From NCBI RefSeq assembly GCF_937926365.1, contig NZ_CALAOH010000021.1, positions 45,781 to 109,780 on the forward strand: a stretch of DNA of 64,000 bases, written 5' to 3'. The first letter of the stretch is position 1, and every line of letters starts with the position of its first letter. Of this stretch, positions 1 through 9,083 are shown piece by piece. This stretch comes from an uncultured Azohydromonas sp. (lineage in GTDB: Bacteria; Pseudomonadota; Gammaproteobacteria; Burkholderiales; Burkholderiaceae_C). The notes beneath the pieces are model-generated. The model saw nothing but the letters and a program-made list of their open reading frames with translations. It ran no database searches and was not told where the DNA came from. The translations under genes were made by a program, and so were the position numbers.

Positions 1-221
1 GCATCAAGGCCCTGGACCGCTTCGTGGCGCAGGCGCGCACGGCGCGCCAGACCCGGGTGGCCATGCTCAACGAGCTGCTGGCGCGCCCGGTGGCCTCGAC
101 CAACACGGTGGCCTGCCGGCAGGCGCTGCGCGCGGAGCACGGCAATCCGGTGAGTCGCCTGGCGTACCTGCTGCGCCACGGCATCCGCCCGGACCACGCC
201 TTCGTCTACTGGCTGGCATGA
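1..221 (+). CDS. 3' end of an unidentified gene in the polysaccharide locus (partial)
   Basis: Only the last 72 or so codons lie in the window; the frame is open from the left edge and stops with TGA at 219-221. The tail is Arg/Ala-rich and ends in FVYWLA. I do not recognise the family. The stop codon overlaps the ATG of the next gene in an ATGA arrangement (218-221), so the two are probably translationally coupled members of one operon. By position it could be the end of a glycosyltransferase or another sugar-processing enzyme, but nothing in this stretch proves that. Confidence 0.6.
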   Translation, partial: IKALDRFVAQARTARQTRVAMLNELLARPVASTNTVACRQALRAEHGNPVSRLAYLLRHGIRPDHAFVYWLA

Positions 222-1399
222 ACATGAGCAAAGCCCTGGCCCTGGAGCTTGACCGCCCCGCGCGCCGGCCGCACGTGGCGTGGGGCATTTCGCTGGCGCT
301 GGGCGTGGCCACGCTGCTGCTGACGCGGCACTCGCAGCTGCCCGGGCTGGGAGGGCTGGTCGCGCCCTGGGCGCTGCTGATCCTGGTGCTGACGCTGGGC
401 CGCAGCACAACCATGCTGGCCCTGATGCCGCTGCTGGCCTACGGTTCGGCGTCCGTAATCGGCAGCGCGCTGGCGGGCCGCGACGTGGCGGACGCCATGC
501 GCTTCTTCATCGTCCTGCTAGCCACGATCCTGGCCTTCAACGTGCGGCCGCGCACCATCTCCCAGCCTTGGGCCCTTGCGCCGGTGGCGCTGCAGTGCGT
601 GCTGATCACCGCCCTTTCGGTGGGGCTGGGCGTGATGCAGGACCCGCTGGTGGCCGGCACCGTGCGGGAAATGGCCATCGAAAACGCTTGGGGCGACGTC
701 TACTCCTTCGACGGCATCTATTACCGCGTGCAGGTCATCGGCAATGCGCTGATTCCGCTGCTGTTCATGGTTTGCCTGTGGGAAAGGAAGAAGCGCTTCT
801 TCCACAAGGCGGGACTGCTCGTTTCGGCACTCGGCCTTGTCGCCGCCGGCAACCTGACCTATTTCATCGTCGCAGCGCTGGCCCTGGCCCTGCGCTACCG
901 CAGCCTCCTGGCACGCCAGTGGCTGCTGCTATTCCTGCTGATACCACTCATGGCGGTCTCGGCCATCATTTTTTCGGGTGACGCGCAGGAGATCATCGAC
1001 CGCAAGTTCGAGGGCTCCGATTCCTCCATGGGGGTGCGCTTCGACCAGGTGGATGCGGCCCAGAGAAGCTTCGAGAATTCTCCGGCATCCCTGGTGTTCG
1101 GCGCGGGCCTGGGTGCCCGTTTCCCGGACGGCAAGGAAAGAAACTATTCCGAATTTCTCTACATCGAGCTTCAGGCACTCTACGTCACCTACCAGATCGG
1201 CATCCTTGGCATGCTGCTGTACATGCTGACCGTGGCATGGTGCGTGCGGCGCCGGCTCAATATGGAAGGCCGCTCGATTTTCTGGTTGTACATGCTGTCC
1301 GGCATCACCAACCCTTATATCCTGGACACCAACCAGATCGTCATGACCATGCTGCTGGTGCATTTGTTTCCCGCGCGCACTACGCCACCTGCTCCGTAG
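218..1399 (+). CDS. Polytopic membrane protein, O-antigen/capsule polymerase-like (Wzy type)
   Basis: A 393-residue, very hydrophobic protein with about ten predicted membrane helices spread along its length and a larger hydrophilic loop near residues 250-310 (residues DGKERNYSEF lie there). That topology fits Wzy-type polymerases, which join undecaprenyl-linked repeat units at the periplasmic face of the inner membrane. These proteins share little sequence, so the call rests on topology and on two glycosyltransferases immediately downstream. It overlaps the preceding gene by four bases. An O-antigen ligase would look similar. Confidence 0.6.
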   Translation: MNMSKALALELDRPARRPHVAWGISLALGVATLLLTRHSQLPGLGGLVAPWALLILVLTLGRSTTMLALMPLLAYGSASVIGSALAGRDVADAMRFFIVLLATILAFNVRPRTISQPWALAPVALQCVLITALSVGLGVMQDPLVAGTVREMAIENAWGDVYSFDGIYYRVQVIGNALIPLLFMVCLWERKKRFFHKAGLLVSALGLVAAGNLTYFIVAALALALRYRSLLARQWLLLFLLIPLMAVSAIIFSGDAQEIIDRKFEGSDSSMGVRFDQVDAAQRSFENSPASLVFGAGLGARFPDGKERNYSEFLYIELQALYVTYQIGILGMLLYMLTVAWCVRRRLNMEGRSIFWLYMLSGITNPYILDTNQIVMTMLLVHLFPARTTPPAP

Positions 1400-1474
1400 A
1401 CCATTTTCGTCGCCGGGCCCCAATCAAAAGTGTCTGCCACGGACCTACAGCACCCCTATCAGAGATCCAACACC

Positions 1475-2335
1475 ATGAGTTTGCGCTTGGCCGCCATTTA
1501 TACGACCTACAAGCCGGATGCCGGTTTCAGAAGCCGCATTGAAGGTATCGTATCCCGCTGCCACGCCACCATTGTCGTGGACAACACGCCGGGCAGCCAC
1601 GTTTTCGAAGATGCCTCGGATCTGACGCTGCTGCAGGATGGCGTCAACAAGGGCCTGGGCCGCGCGCTGAACCTGGGCATCGAAAAGGCCCGGGAACTGG
1701 GCTGCAATGCAGCCATTTTGTTCGACCAGGACAGCACGCCGCCAGCGTCTTTCATCGACAAGCTGAAGCAGGAATTCACGCAATTCAATTCCACCCGGAT
1801 CTGCACCGGTCCCAGGCTGCTGGACGACACGGTGCAGGCCGCGCCTGGACCGGACACCGTAGAGTCGCCGGCCCGTCCCCAGGAAGTCACCTGCCTGGCC
1901 ACCTCGGGCATGCTGTTCTCGCTGGAAAACCTAGGCCCGGCGGACAGTTTCTCGGAAGCGTTCTTCCTGGATTTCGTGGATTTCGACTGGTGCTGGCGCA
2001 TGCGCGCCAAGGGCTGGAAGCTTTACCGCCTAGACCATGTACCGATGCCCCACCGCCTGGGCTTGGCCCAGCGACATGTCCTGGGCCTGACCTACCACGT
2101 GCCGGCGCCGTACCGCCATTATTTCCAGTTCAGGGACACGCTGCGCTTGCTGACTCTGGATTACGTGCCGCTGTACTCGAAATTCCGTTTCGGCATCCTG
2201 CTGCTGCCAAAAATGCTAGTCTACCCTTTCATCCTGGATCGGGGCGTGGAACGCTTCAAATGGATGGCGCGCGGCATCGTGGATTTTTTCAAGTCCGTCA
2301 AGGGTGTGGGCGCCGCGGGACAAAAACTACTCTGA
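1475..2335 (+). CDS. Family 2 glycosyltransferase, rhamnosyltransferase-like (RfbF type)
   Basis: About 286 residues from the ATG at 1475. It has the GT-A fold signs of GT2 enzymes: an N-terminal YTTYKPD strand, a VVDN segment, and a DQDS motif near residue 85 that coordinates the nucleotide-sugar metal in the RfbF rhamnosyltransferase group. An FVDFDWCWR segment near residue 170 fits the acceptor/catalytic region. It probably adds one sugar to the lipid-linked repeat unit on the cytoplasmic face. A GTG at 1430 in the same frame would add 15 residues; I prefer 1475 because homology-like sequence begins there. AT-richer stretches than the neighbouring minus-strand genes suggest a different origin. 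Confidence 0.75.
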   Translation: MSLRLAAIYTTYKPDAGFRSRIEGIVSRCHATIVVDNTPGSHVFEDASDLTLLQDGVNKGLGRALNLGIEKARELGCNAAILFDQDSTPPASFIDKLKQEFTQFNSTRICTGPRLLDDTVQAAPGPDTVESPARPQEVTCLATSGMLFSLENLGPADSFSEAFFLDFVDFDWCWRMRAKGWKLYRLDHVPMPHRLGLAQRHVLGLTYHVPAPYRHYFQFRDTLRLLTLDYVPLYSKFRFGILLLPKMLVYPFILDRGVERFKWMARGIVDFFKSVKGVGAAGQKLL

Positions 2336-2355
2336 CACCACCATAAAGCTCCACC

Positions 2356-3213
2356 ATGACAACGACGAGCCCGGCCGGCATGCCGATAAAAACGGCAACC
2401 ATCATGTCAGTTTACGGGCGGGATGATCCTCAGGCTACCGAACGCGCATTGCAGTCTGTATGGCAGCAGCGGTTTTCGCAGGCCGTGGAAAATAGGATCT
2501 ACCTGGCCATTGACGGCCCCATACCACAGTCTCTCGATGAAACCATCCAGCGCTGGGAATCCCGTATTCACCGGATTTGCCGACTGCCGCACAATGTCGG
2601 TCTGGCGGCCGCGCTCAATGAGCTGATCAAGGTGCTGGAGGACGAATCGCTAGTTTTCCGCATGGACGCGGATGACTGGTCCTATCCCGACCGCTACCAG
2701 AAGCAGATCAACTATCTGCAATCCCATCCAAAGGTGGACATCCTGGGTGGCGACATCGTGGAAACCATCCGCAATTCCGAGACGAAGCGCCGGGTGGCTT
2801 TCAATGGCACGCCGGACAATCTGGAAGAGGAATTGTGCAAGCGGGTACCGGTGGCGCACCCCACCGTCTGTTTCCGGCGGCGCGTGCTGCAGCGGGTAGG
2901 AGGTTATCCAGTCAACCGGGGCAATGAAGACATTGCCATGTGGTTCCGCTGCGCGCGTGAAGGCTTCGTTTTCGACAACCTCCACGAGCCGCTGCTGGAA
3001 TTCACCATCAACCCGGACTTCTGGCGCCGCAGGGGTGTCGGCAAGGCCCTGCTGGAATTCAAGTGCTATGCGGCGGGCATCTGGTCGCTGCACGGGCCGA
3101 CATGGCGTTTCATCTTTCCAGTGCTGCGCCTGGGCCTGCGCCTGGCGCCTGCATCCCTGGCGAAGAAAGCCTATGGCTCGGCGGCCCGGGCTCCGAAAAA
3201 CAGCAACGCCTGA
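2356..3213 (+). CDS. Family 2 glycosyltransferase, AmsE/WcaA-like
   Basis: A 285-residue GT2 enzyme. Residues 12-20 (TATIMSVYG) form the first strand of the nucleotide-binding fold, a MDADDWS motif near residue 105 is the metal-binding DxD, and NEDIAMWFR near residue 195 matches the ED base region of the AmsE-like subfamily. The C-terminus is basic and may contact the membrane. It follows the previous glycosyltransferase by 20 bases in the same direction, so the two likely act in sequence on one repeat unit. The sugar donor cannot be read from sequence. Its stop faces the minus-strand flippase gene only four bases away. Confidence 0.78.
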   Translation: MTTTSPAGMPIKTATIMSVYGRDDPQATERALQSVWQQRFSQAVENRIYLAIDGPIPQSLDETIQRWESRIHRICRLPHNVGLAAALNELIKVLEDESLVFRMDADDWSYPDRYQKQINYLQSHPKVDILGGDIVETIRNSETKRRVAFNGTPDNLEEELCKRVPVAHPTVCFRRRVLQRVGGYPVNRGNEDIAMWFRCAREGFVFDNLHEPLLEFTINPDFWRRRGVGKALLEFKCYAAGIWSLHGPTWRFIFPVLRLGLRLAPASLAKKAYGSAARAPKNSNA

Positions 3214-3217
3214 GCCC

Positions 3218-4585
3218 TCAATTGCGTGCCGCGCCTGAACGGCGCCGGTTTGCTCTCATCTTGTACGGCGCCGCTGCCAGTTGACCTGCCTGCCTCAGCA
3301 GGCCCACCCCGAACCACGGCATCGGGCACCGCCGCTGCGCCACCCACCACGTCAGCGCGAAGCGCAGCCCCATGCTCAGGCCAAAGGCCATGGCCGCGCC
3401 CTGTAGCCCCAGCGGCTTGACCAGCACCAGCAGCAGCGCGACGTTGACCAGGCCCGAGGCCACGGTGACCAGCGCCAGCGCCCCGGTGCGCCGGGAATAG
3501 AAGACATAGTTGTTGACCATGTAGTACATGCCGTTGAAGGCCTGCCCCAGCGCCAGCCAACCGATGAGCGCGCCCGCGTGTGCGAACTCCGGCCCCGCGA
3601 GCCAGCCCACCAGCGGCGGCCCCAGCTCCAGCGCCAGCGCCGCGCCCAGCAGTACCAGCACAAACCAGGCGTAAGTCAGGCGCACGATGCGCCGCTTCTC
3701 CGCGGCGTCGTTGCGCCGCAGACGCTCGAACAGCCACGGTCCGTAGGCCTTGTTGATCGCGTCGAACACCAGGCTCATGCCGTTGGCCACCTGCACCGCC
3801 ACCATGTAGACGCCCGCCGCGGCCAAACCCAGCTCGGTGTGGATGACGACGCGGTCCACCGCGTTGAGCAGGAAGAGGCCGGAGAAATGCGGCACCAGCG
3901 GCAGCCCAAAGGCCAGCGCGTCCTTGAGGTGGTCCGGCCGCCACACCAGCAGCCGCAGCAGCGCGTCGCGGCGCAGCAGCGCCAGCGCCAGCAGCGCGAA
4001 CAGCCCGGTCACTCCCACCTGCGCCGCGACGCGCCCTTCCGCGCCCTGCTCCAGCCCCACCACCAGCAGCAGCGACAGCGCCATGTTGAGCAGCCCCTGC
4101 GAGACCTGCAGCGCCCCGAAGCACCGCGCCTGGTGGCGCACTTGCCACTGGCCCAGCCGGATGCCCATGACCGCCGAGCACGCGCAGGCGAACACCGCCC
4201 AGGACATCCACTGCGGCCGCAGCCCCAGCGCCGCCGCCAGCGGCTCGCGCAGCAGCTGGATCAGGCCCAGCATCAGCACGCTGGAACACAGCACCAATTG
4301 CAGGCAGGCGCCGATGAAGCTTGCGAGCTCGCGCTGCGCGCAAGCCCCGTCGCCGTCGTAGTACTTGCGCCCCGCCGCCCCCGCCACGCTCAGCCCCACC
4401 ATGGACTCCAGCGCGCACAGCAGGGTCTGGAACATCGCTACCTCACCGTAGCCCTCGGGCCCCAGCACGCGCGTGAGCAGCGGCAGCAGCGCGAAAGGAA
4501 TGGCGGCGTTGACGACATTGGCCACCAGGTAGACGGCGGCACCCGACAGCAGCGTGTTGGCCTGCACGGCGGGAGCGGGGGTCAA
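3218..4585 (-). CDS. Oligosaccharide flippase family protein (Wzx-like)
   Basis: About 455 residues with twelve or more hydrophobic helices. The N-terminal part carries ALLPLLTRVLGPEGYG, a typical polysaccharide-flippase signature (early helices followed by an LGPxxYG turn), and KYYDGDG lies in an early loop. Wzx proteins of the MOP superfamily move undecaprenyl-linked repeat units across the inner membrane. The longest frame starts at a TTG (4585); a GTG at 4567 is an alternative, and neither has a clear ribosome-binding site, so the start is uncertain. It is the most downstream gene of the minus-strand polysaccharide set, separated from the dehydratase gene by a 315-base gap. Confidence 0.8.
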   Translation of the reverse strand: MTPAPAVQANTLLSGAAVYLVANVVNAAIPFALLPLLTRVLGPEGYGEVAMFQTLLCALESMVGLSVAGAAGRKYYDGDGACAQRELASFIGACLQLVLCSSVLMLGLIQLLREPLAAALGLRPQWMSWAVFACACSAVMGIRLGQWQVRHQARCFGALQVSQGLLNMALSLLLVVGLEQGAEGRVAAQVGVTGLFALLALALLRRDALLRLLVWRPDHLKDALAFGLPLVPHFSGLFLLNAVDRVVIHTELGLAAAGVYMVAVQVANGMSLVFDAINKAYGPWLFERLRRNDAAEKRRIVRLTYAWFVLVLLGAALALELGPPLVGWLAGPEFAHAGALIGWLALGQAFNGMYYMVNNYVFYSRRTGALALVTVASGLVNVALLLVLVKPLGLQGAAMAFGLSMGLRFALTWWVAQRRCPMPWFGVGLLRQAGQLAAAPYKMRANRRRSGAARN

Positions 4586-4900
4586 CGCTTGGCGCAGAAG
4601 CCTTCGGGCAGGCCGATGGTCCCCCCTCCGGAGGGATTGCGTCGCGGGGAGAAGGCGTCCGGGAGCGTCGGCAGTTCAGGCATGCGGCACCGCGATAGGC
4701 AAAGCAGCGGAGGCGCGCGGGATCGCGGGAGCGGACACGCGGCACCGGGGGTGGAGTCGGCCATTCTGGAAGGCCTCCTGCGCACCTGGATGCGCCCGCA
4801 TCTATGGACCCGGGGGGAGCCCTCCCCCCTTGGGGGGAAACATCCGCCTCGGGGGATGACAGCCGCGGCGCGCCTCAGGGCGGCGGCCGGGCCGCCTCGC
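4586..4900. other. 315-base gap with G/C-tract hairpins, no gene seen
   Basis: No convincing coding frame. A 12-base perfect palindrome lies at 4624-4635. At 4812-4829 an eight-base G-rich arm faces its complement across two bases, and the same C-tract can instead pair with the G-tract at 4832-4837, so two mutually exclusive hairpins are possible. On the minus strand this lies between the dehydratase stop and the flippase start and could attenuate the flippase. No clear promoter was found. Confidence 0.4.
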
Positions 4901-6772
4901 TCAGCCGCCCGACCTGAACTCCGGCACCAGCTCGCGCAGGCATTCGCGCACCGCCGCGTCGCCCTCGCGCGCCGCGGCCTCGCAGCGTTGCAGCCACGGC
5001 CCCACGCGCTCGCGCGCGCCCTCGTCGTTGAGCCGCGCGATGCGCAGCCGCTCGAAGCGCGTGGGCAGCGTGGTGTCGTTGTCGGCCAGCAGCTCCTCGA
5101 ACAGCTTCTCGCCCGGGCGCAGGCCGCTGAAGACGATCGGCACTTCGTCGGGCGTCATGCCCGCCAGGCGGATGAGCTGCCGCGCCAGGTCCACGATGCG
5201 CACGGGCTCGCCCATGTCCAGCACCAGCACCTGGCCGCTGTCGCCGATGGCGGCGGCCTGCAGCACCAGCCGCGCCGCCTCGGGAATGGTCATGAAGTAG
5301 CGAATGATGTCCGGGTGCGTCACCGTCACCGGCCCGCCGCGCGCGATCTGCTCCTTGAACTTCGGGATCACGCTGCCGCTGGAGCCCAGCACGTTGCCGA
5401 AGCGCACGGCCATGAAGCGCGTGCGCGGGTGCTGCGCCGCCATGGCGCTGACCACCAGCTCCGCCGCGCGCTTGGTCGCGCCCATGACGTTGGTCGGGTT
5501 CACCGCCTTGTCGGTGCTGATGAGCACGAATCGCTCGGCCCCGGCCTCGGCCGCCGCCAGCGCCGCGTGGTACGTGCCCAGCGTGTTGTTGCGCAGCGCG
5601 GCGCCGGCGTTGTCCTCCTCCATCAGCGGCACGTGCTTGAACGCGGCGGCATGGAACAGCACCTGCGGCCGCCAGCGCGCGCAGGTGGCGCGCAGGTGCT
5701 GCAGATCCTTCACGTCGCCCACCAGCCGCACCAGCGGCAGGTGCGCGAAGCGGTCGGAGAGCTCCTGCTCGATGCTGTAGAGGTTGAACTCGCCCAGCTC
5801 GTAGAGCACCAGCCGCGCCGGGCCGTAGCGCGCGACTTGGCGGCATAGCTCGCTGCCGATGGAGCCGCCCGCGCCCGTGATCAGCACGGTCTTGCCGTTG
5901 AGGGTCTCGGCGATGCCCGCCTCGTCCAGCACCACGGGGTCGCGGCCCAATAAATCCTCGGCCTCGACGTTGCGCAGCCGGTCCACCGCGCTGAGGCCCT
6001 GGCGCAGCTCGTCCACCGAGGGCACGGTAAGCACGTGCAGCCCGGTGGCGGCGGCCAGTTCCAGCGCGCGCCGGCGCGCCGTGTCGGGCGCGCCGGGCAT
6101 GGCGACGATGACGTGCGTGGCGTCGCCGCGGATGTCCTCGCGCCCCACGTCGGCCAGCGTGCCCAGCACCTGCACCCCGCCGATGCGCGCGCCGAGCTTG
6201 GCCGGGTCGTCGTCCAGCAGCCCCAGCACGCGCCAGCCCTGGCGGTGGATGCCGGCCAACAGCATCCGCGCCGCCTCGCCCGCGCCCAGCACCAGCGCGC
6301 GCCGCGGCGTCCCGTTGTCGCCGTGCTGGCGCGCGTTCTCGTAGAGCATGCGGTAGGCGATGCGCACGCCGCACACGCCCAGCAGGCTCATCAGCGGATG
6401 CAGCGCCAGCACCGCGCGCGGCACCGCGTGCAGGTGCGCCATGAGCACCGCCACGGCGCAAAGCGCGCCGGCGGCGAAGCAGGCCGTGCCCAGCCGGCGC
6501 AGCTCGCGCACGCCCACGAAGCGCCACATCCCGCGCGGGATGCCCATGAGCGCGAACACCACCAGGTAGGCCGCGATCACGCCGGCCATCACCCAGGGGT
6601 CGTAGCCCGGCCGCGCGCTCCACCAGCGCTCGAAGCCCAGGCGGAAGAGGTACGTGAAATTCCAGGCCAGCGCGATGACCACGCCGTCCAGCACCATGGA
6701 CAGGGCCTCGCGGCGCGTGCGCAGCCGCGCCAGCAGCCGGTCGAGGCGGCTCCAGAAGTGCGCGCCGTTCAT
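4901..6772 (-). CDS. Membrane-anchored nucleotide-sugar 4,6-dehydratase (CapD/PglF/WbpM family)
   Basis: A 623-residue two-part protein. The first ~140 residues contain four hydrophobic helices. A CoA-binding-like Rossmann segment follows (ALVLGAGEAAR). The catalytic SDR domain begins near residue 290 with the NAD motif VLITGAGGSIGSEL, and has STDKAVNPTNVMGATKR further on, where the usual Tyr of the YxxxK triad is replaced, as is typical for this family. Members convert UDP-GlcNAc to the 4-keto-6-deoxy sugar that feeds bacillosamine-type or related amino sugars. The ATG at 6772 is favoured because it overlaps the stop of the upstream sugar transferase by four bases; the longer open frame upstream is a shadow. 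The DegT aminotransferase nearby is a logical next enzyme. Confidence 0.9.
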   Translation of the reverse strand: MNGAHFWSRLDRLLARLRTRREALSMVLDGVVIALAWNFTYLFRLGFERWWSARPGYDPWVMAGVIAAYLVVFALMGIPRGMWRFVGVRELRRLGTACFAAGALCAVAVLMAHLHAVPRAVLALHPLMSLLGVCGVRIAYRMLYENARQHGDNGTPRRALVLGAGEAARMLLAGIHRQGWRVLGLLDDDPAKLGARIGGVQVLGTLADVGREDIRGDATHVIVAMPGAPDTARRRALELAAATGLHVLTVPSVDELRQGLSAVDRLRNVEAEDLLGRDPVVLDEAGIAETLNGKTVLITGAGGSIGSELCRQVARYGPARLVLYELGEFNLYSIEQELSDRFAHLPLVRLVGDVKDLQHLRATCARWRPQVLFHAAAFKHVPLMEEDNAGAALRNNTLGTYHAALAAAEAGAERFVLISTDKAVNPTNVMGATKRAAELVVSAMAAQHPRTRFMAVRFGNVLGSSGSVIPKFKEQIARGGPVTVTHPDIIRYFMTIPEAARLVLQAAAIGDSGQVLVLDMGEPVRIVDLARQLIRLAGMTPDEVPIVFSGLRPGEKLFEELLADNDTTLPTRFERLRIARLNDEGARERVGPWLQRCEAAAREGDAAVRECLRELVPEFRSGG

Positions 6773-7410
6773 CGCGAAGCCAGCAGCCGCAGCGTGCGCA
6801 GCAGGATGCGCAGGTCCGACGCCAGCGTGGCGCTGCCCGCGTAGGCCACCTGCTGCGCCAGTTTCGCGGGCAGCACCTGCTCGACGTAGGCGCGCTCGGG
6901 GTCGGCGGCCTGCGCCAGCAGCGCGCCCTCGTCCAGGTGCGCCAGCGAGGCCGGGTCGGTGATGCCCGGGCGCACCGACAGCACCGCCTCGCGCAGCGCC
7001 GGCGGGTAGTGCCGCACGTAGCGCGGCACTTCCGGGCGCGGGCCGACCAGGCTCATGTCGCCCTTGAGCACGTCGATGAGCTGCGGCAGCTCGTCGAATC
7101 GGCGCGAGCGCAGCCAGTGCCCGGCGCGGGTGATGCGCGCGTCCTGCCCCACCGTCAGCGGCAATCCCGCGGCGTCGGTGCGCATGGTGCGGAACTTGTG
7201 GATGCGAAAGGGCTTGCCATGCCGCCCGACCCGCTCCTGCCGGAACAGCGCCGGGCCGGGCGAATCGAGCCGGATCCACAGCGCGATGCAGAGCAGCAGC
7301 GGAGACAGCAGCAGCAACGCCGCCGCGGCGATGACCAGATCAAAGAGACGCTTGCCCATTTCCAGAATCGAACCCACCCGGCCCACGCTCGCAGACGACT
7401 GCACGGGCAT
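6769..7410 (-). CDS. Undecaprenyl-phosphate sugar-1-phosphate transferase (initiating sugar transferase, PglC/WcaJ family)
   Basis: About 213 residues. Features of the polyprenyl-phosphate phosphoglycosyl transferases are clear: a basic KRLFDL entry, one N-terminal re-entrant hydrophobic helix, a DSPGP turn, KFRTM, then the catalytic region with DELPQL and VGPRPE. The enzyme starts repeat-unit synthesis by moving a sugar phosphate onto undecaprenyl phosphate at the inner membrane. The length matches the short PglC-like forms rather than the longer WbaP forms. The ATG at 7410 overlaps the HicA stop (TGATG); an internal ATG at 7359 sits right before the conserved domain, so the true start may be there. 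It is coupled downstream to the dehydratase gene by an ATGA overlap. Confidence 0.9.
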   Translation of the reverse strand: MPVQSSASVGRVGSILEMGKRLFDLVIAAAALLLLSPLLLCIALWIRLDSPGPALFRQERVGRHGKPFRIHKFRTMRTDAAGLPLTVGQDARITRAGHWLRSRRFDELPQLIDVLKGDMSLVGPRPEVPRYVRHYPPALREAVLSVRPGITDPASLAHLDEGALLAQAADPERAYVEQVLPAKLAQQVAYAGSATLASDLRILLRTLRLLASR

Positions 7411-7655
7411 CACAAACCAAGCCGCTGCAGCAACTCGTCCCTGTCCAACTGAAGCCTGCCGCACACCTCGCTAAGGATGCCCGCCAGCGTGCCGAGCTTG
7501 AGCGGCTGGTGCGCCGGGATGGTCACGTGGTGCTCGGGCACCTCGCTCAACGTCAGCCGGATGTGGCTGCCGCTCTGGCGCGTGACGGCATAGCCCACGC
7601 GGGCCAGCGCCTTGGCCAACTGCACCCCGGTGATGTCACGCGGCAGCCTCGTCAT
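7410..7655 (-). CDS. hicA: HicA-type mRNA interferase toxin
   Basis: 81 residues with the double-stranded-RNA-binding-like fold of HicA/YcfA. The hallmark GSHIRL segment, with the catalytic His, lies near residues 29-34, followed by HHVTIPAH and PLKLGTL and a basic/hydrophobic end. HicA toxins cleave mRNA until neutralised by HicB. The gene directly follows the HicB-like antitoxin with a four-base overlap and in turn overlaps the next gene's possible ATG. Antitoxin-first order is common in hicBA loci. Its place in the middle of a polysaccharide operon suggests insertion of the pair. Confidence 0.85.
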   Translation of the reverse strand: MTRLPRDITGVQLAKALARVGYAVTRQSGSHIRLTLSEVPEHHVTIPAHQPLKLGTLAGILSEVCGRLQLDRDELLQRLGL

Positions 7656-7861
7656 GCCGCCAGCACTTCGTCACGCACGAAATGCAGCCGGATCAGCCGC
7701 GGCTTGTCCCCAGACTCGAAGTGGCAGGACACGGCATCGCGAACCTGCTCGCGCAGCTCCGGCAGCGTGTCGGCCTGCACGAAGATGCCCTGGCCCAGGG
7801 CGCGCGCCACGTAGCCGCCCTCGGGGGCCTCTTCCACCGTGAACAGGATTTCGGTCTGCAT
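7652..7861 (-). CDS. hicB: HicB-type antitoxin, short form
   Basis: 69 residues from the ATG at 7861. I chose this start because a GAGG ribosome-binding site sits five bases upstream; a longer frame from 7882 lacks one. The protein has the partial RNase-H-like HicB fold (FTVEEAPEGGYVARAL, then DTLPELREQVRDAV). It lacks a C-terminal ribbon-helix-helix or helix-turn-helix DNA-binding domain, which is usual for the short HicB group and implies weak or no autoregulation. It should bind and inhibit the HicA encoded immediately downstream (ATGA overlap). Confidence 0.8.
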   Translation of the reverse strand: MQTEILFTVEEAPEGGYVARALGQGIFVQADTLPELREQVRDAVSCHFESGDKPRLIRLHFVRDEVLAA

Positions 7862-7912
7862 GCTTGCCTCGCGTTCAGCCATGCCGGAATTGTCGTCGCG
7901 CGTGCGCGGCCC

Positions 7913-9070
7913 TCAGTCCAGCGCGCCGCGCACCGCCTCGACCACCCGCTGCACGTCCGCGTCGCTCATGCGCGTGTAGATCGGCAGGCTCAGCATGCGC
8001 TCGTAGGCGCGCTGGCTGTGCGGGAAGTCCTCGGCGCGCAGCCCGTAGCGCTCGCGCCAGTACGGGTGCAGGTGCAGCGGGATGTAGTGCACGCTGCAGC
8101 CGATGCCGGCGGCGAACAGCGCCTCGATGAAGGCATCGCGCGCGATGGGCAGATCGTCCGCCAGCCGCAGCACGTAGAGGTGCCAGGCGTGCGTGTCGCC
8201 CGGCAGCGGCTTGGGCGGCGTGATCAGCGGCAGCCCGGCAAAGGCCGCGTCGTACTGCGCCGCGATCTGTGCGCGCCGCTGCTGGAACCCAGGCGCGCGC
8301 CCCAGCTGGTGCAGCCCCAGCGCCGCGGCGATGTCGGTCAGGTTGTACTTGAAGCCGGGGGCGACGATCTCGTAGTACCAGCTCGGCACCTTGGCCGTGA
8401 AGCGGTCGAAGGCGTCGCGGCTCATGCCGTGCAGCCGCATCACGCGCGCGCGCCTGGCCAGCTCGGGGTCGCGCGTCACCAGCATGCCGCCCTCGCCCGT
8501 GGTCATGGTTTTATTCGCATAGAAGCTGAACACCGTGGCGTCGCTCTCCAGCGTGCCCACGAGCCGGCCGGCGCTGGTGGTCGGCAAGGCATGCGCGGCG
8601 TCCTCCACCACCTTCAGGCCGTGGCGCCGGGCGATGTCCAGGATTGCCGGCATGTCCGCCGCCAGCCCCGCGTAGTGCACCGGCAGCAGCGCCTTGGTGC
8701 GCGGCGTGATGGCGGCCTCGATAGCGGCCGGGTCGATGTTGAGCGTGACCGGATCGATGTCCACCAGCTTCACGTCCGCGCCGAGGTAGCGCACCACCTC
8801 GGCGGTGGCGGTGAAGGTGTGCGTGGTGGTGATGACCTCGTCGCCCGGGCCGATGCCCAGCGCCTCCAGCGCCAGGTGCAACCCGGCGGTGGCGGAGTTC
8901 ACGGCGATGCTCTGCAGCGAGTCGTCGCCCAGGAACTCGGTGAAGGCCTGCTCGAAGCGGCGCGCCTTGGGGCCGGTGGTGATCCAGCCGGACTTCAGGG
9001 TGTCCACCACCTCGGCGATTTCCTCGTCGCCGATTTCAGGCAGGGCAAAGGGTAGGAAGGGCTTGCTCAC
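7913..9070 (-). CDS. DegT/DnrJ/EryC1/StrS family sugar aminotransferase
   Basis: About 385 residues from a GTG at 9070, 13 bases after the upstream gene's stop, with a GAGAGA ribosome-binding site. PLP-enzyme landmarks are in order: SGWITTGP near residue 30, [32 protein letters not shown], and the Schiff-base lysine in [15 protein letters not shown]. This family transfers an amino group onto 4- or 3-keto nucleotide sugars. With the CapD-type dehydratase in the same operon it probably produces a 4-amino-4,6-dideoxy sugar. The exact sugar cannot be told. An upstream in-frame extension to 9148 overlaps the methyltransferase and is not credible. Confidence 0.88.
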   Translation of the reverse strand: MSKPFLPFALPEIGDEEIAEVVDTLKSGWITTGPKARRFEQAFTEFLGDDSLQSIAVNSATAGLHLALEALGIGPGDEVITTTHTFTATAEVVRYLGADVKLVDIDPVTLNIDPAAIEAAITPRTKALLPVHYAGLAADMPAILDIARRHGLKVVEDAAHALPTTSAGRLVGTLESDATVFSFYANKTMTTGEGGMLVTRDPELARRARVMRLHGMSRDAFDRFTAKVPSWYYEIVAPGFKYNLTDIAAALGLHQLGRAPGFQQRRAQIAAQYDAAFAGLPLITPPKPLPGDTHAWHLYVLRLADDLPIARDAFIEALFAAGIGCSVHYIPLHLHPYWRERYGLRAEDFPHSQRAYERMLSLPIYTRMSDADVQRVVEAVRGALD

Positions 9071-9083
9071 GGCCAGGGGTCTC

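Noticed and set aside
3578..5848. A 756-codon open frame antisense to the flippase and dehydratase genes
   Set aside because: Same reason: it covers two well-supported genes on the other strand and their gap, and its composition is low-complexity Arg/Gln/His.
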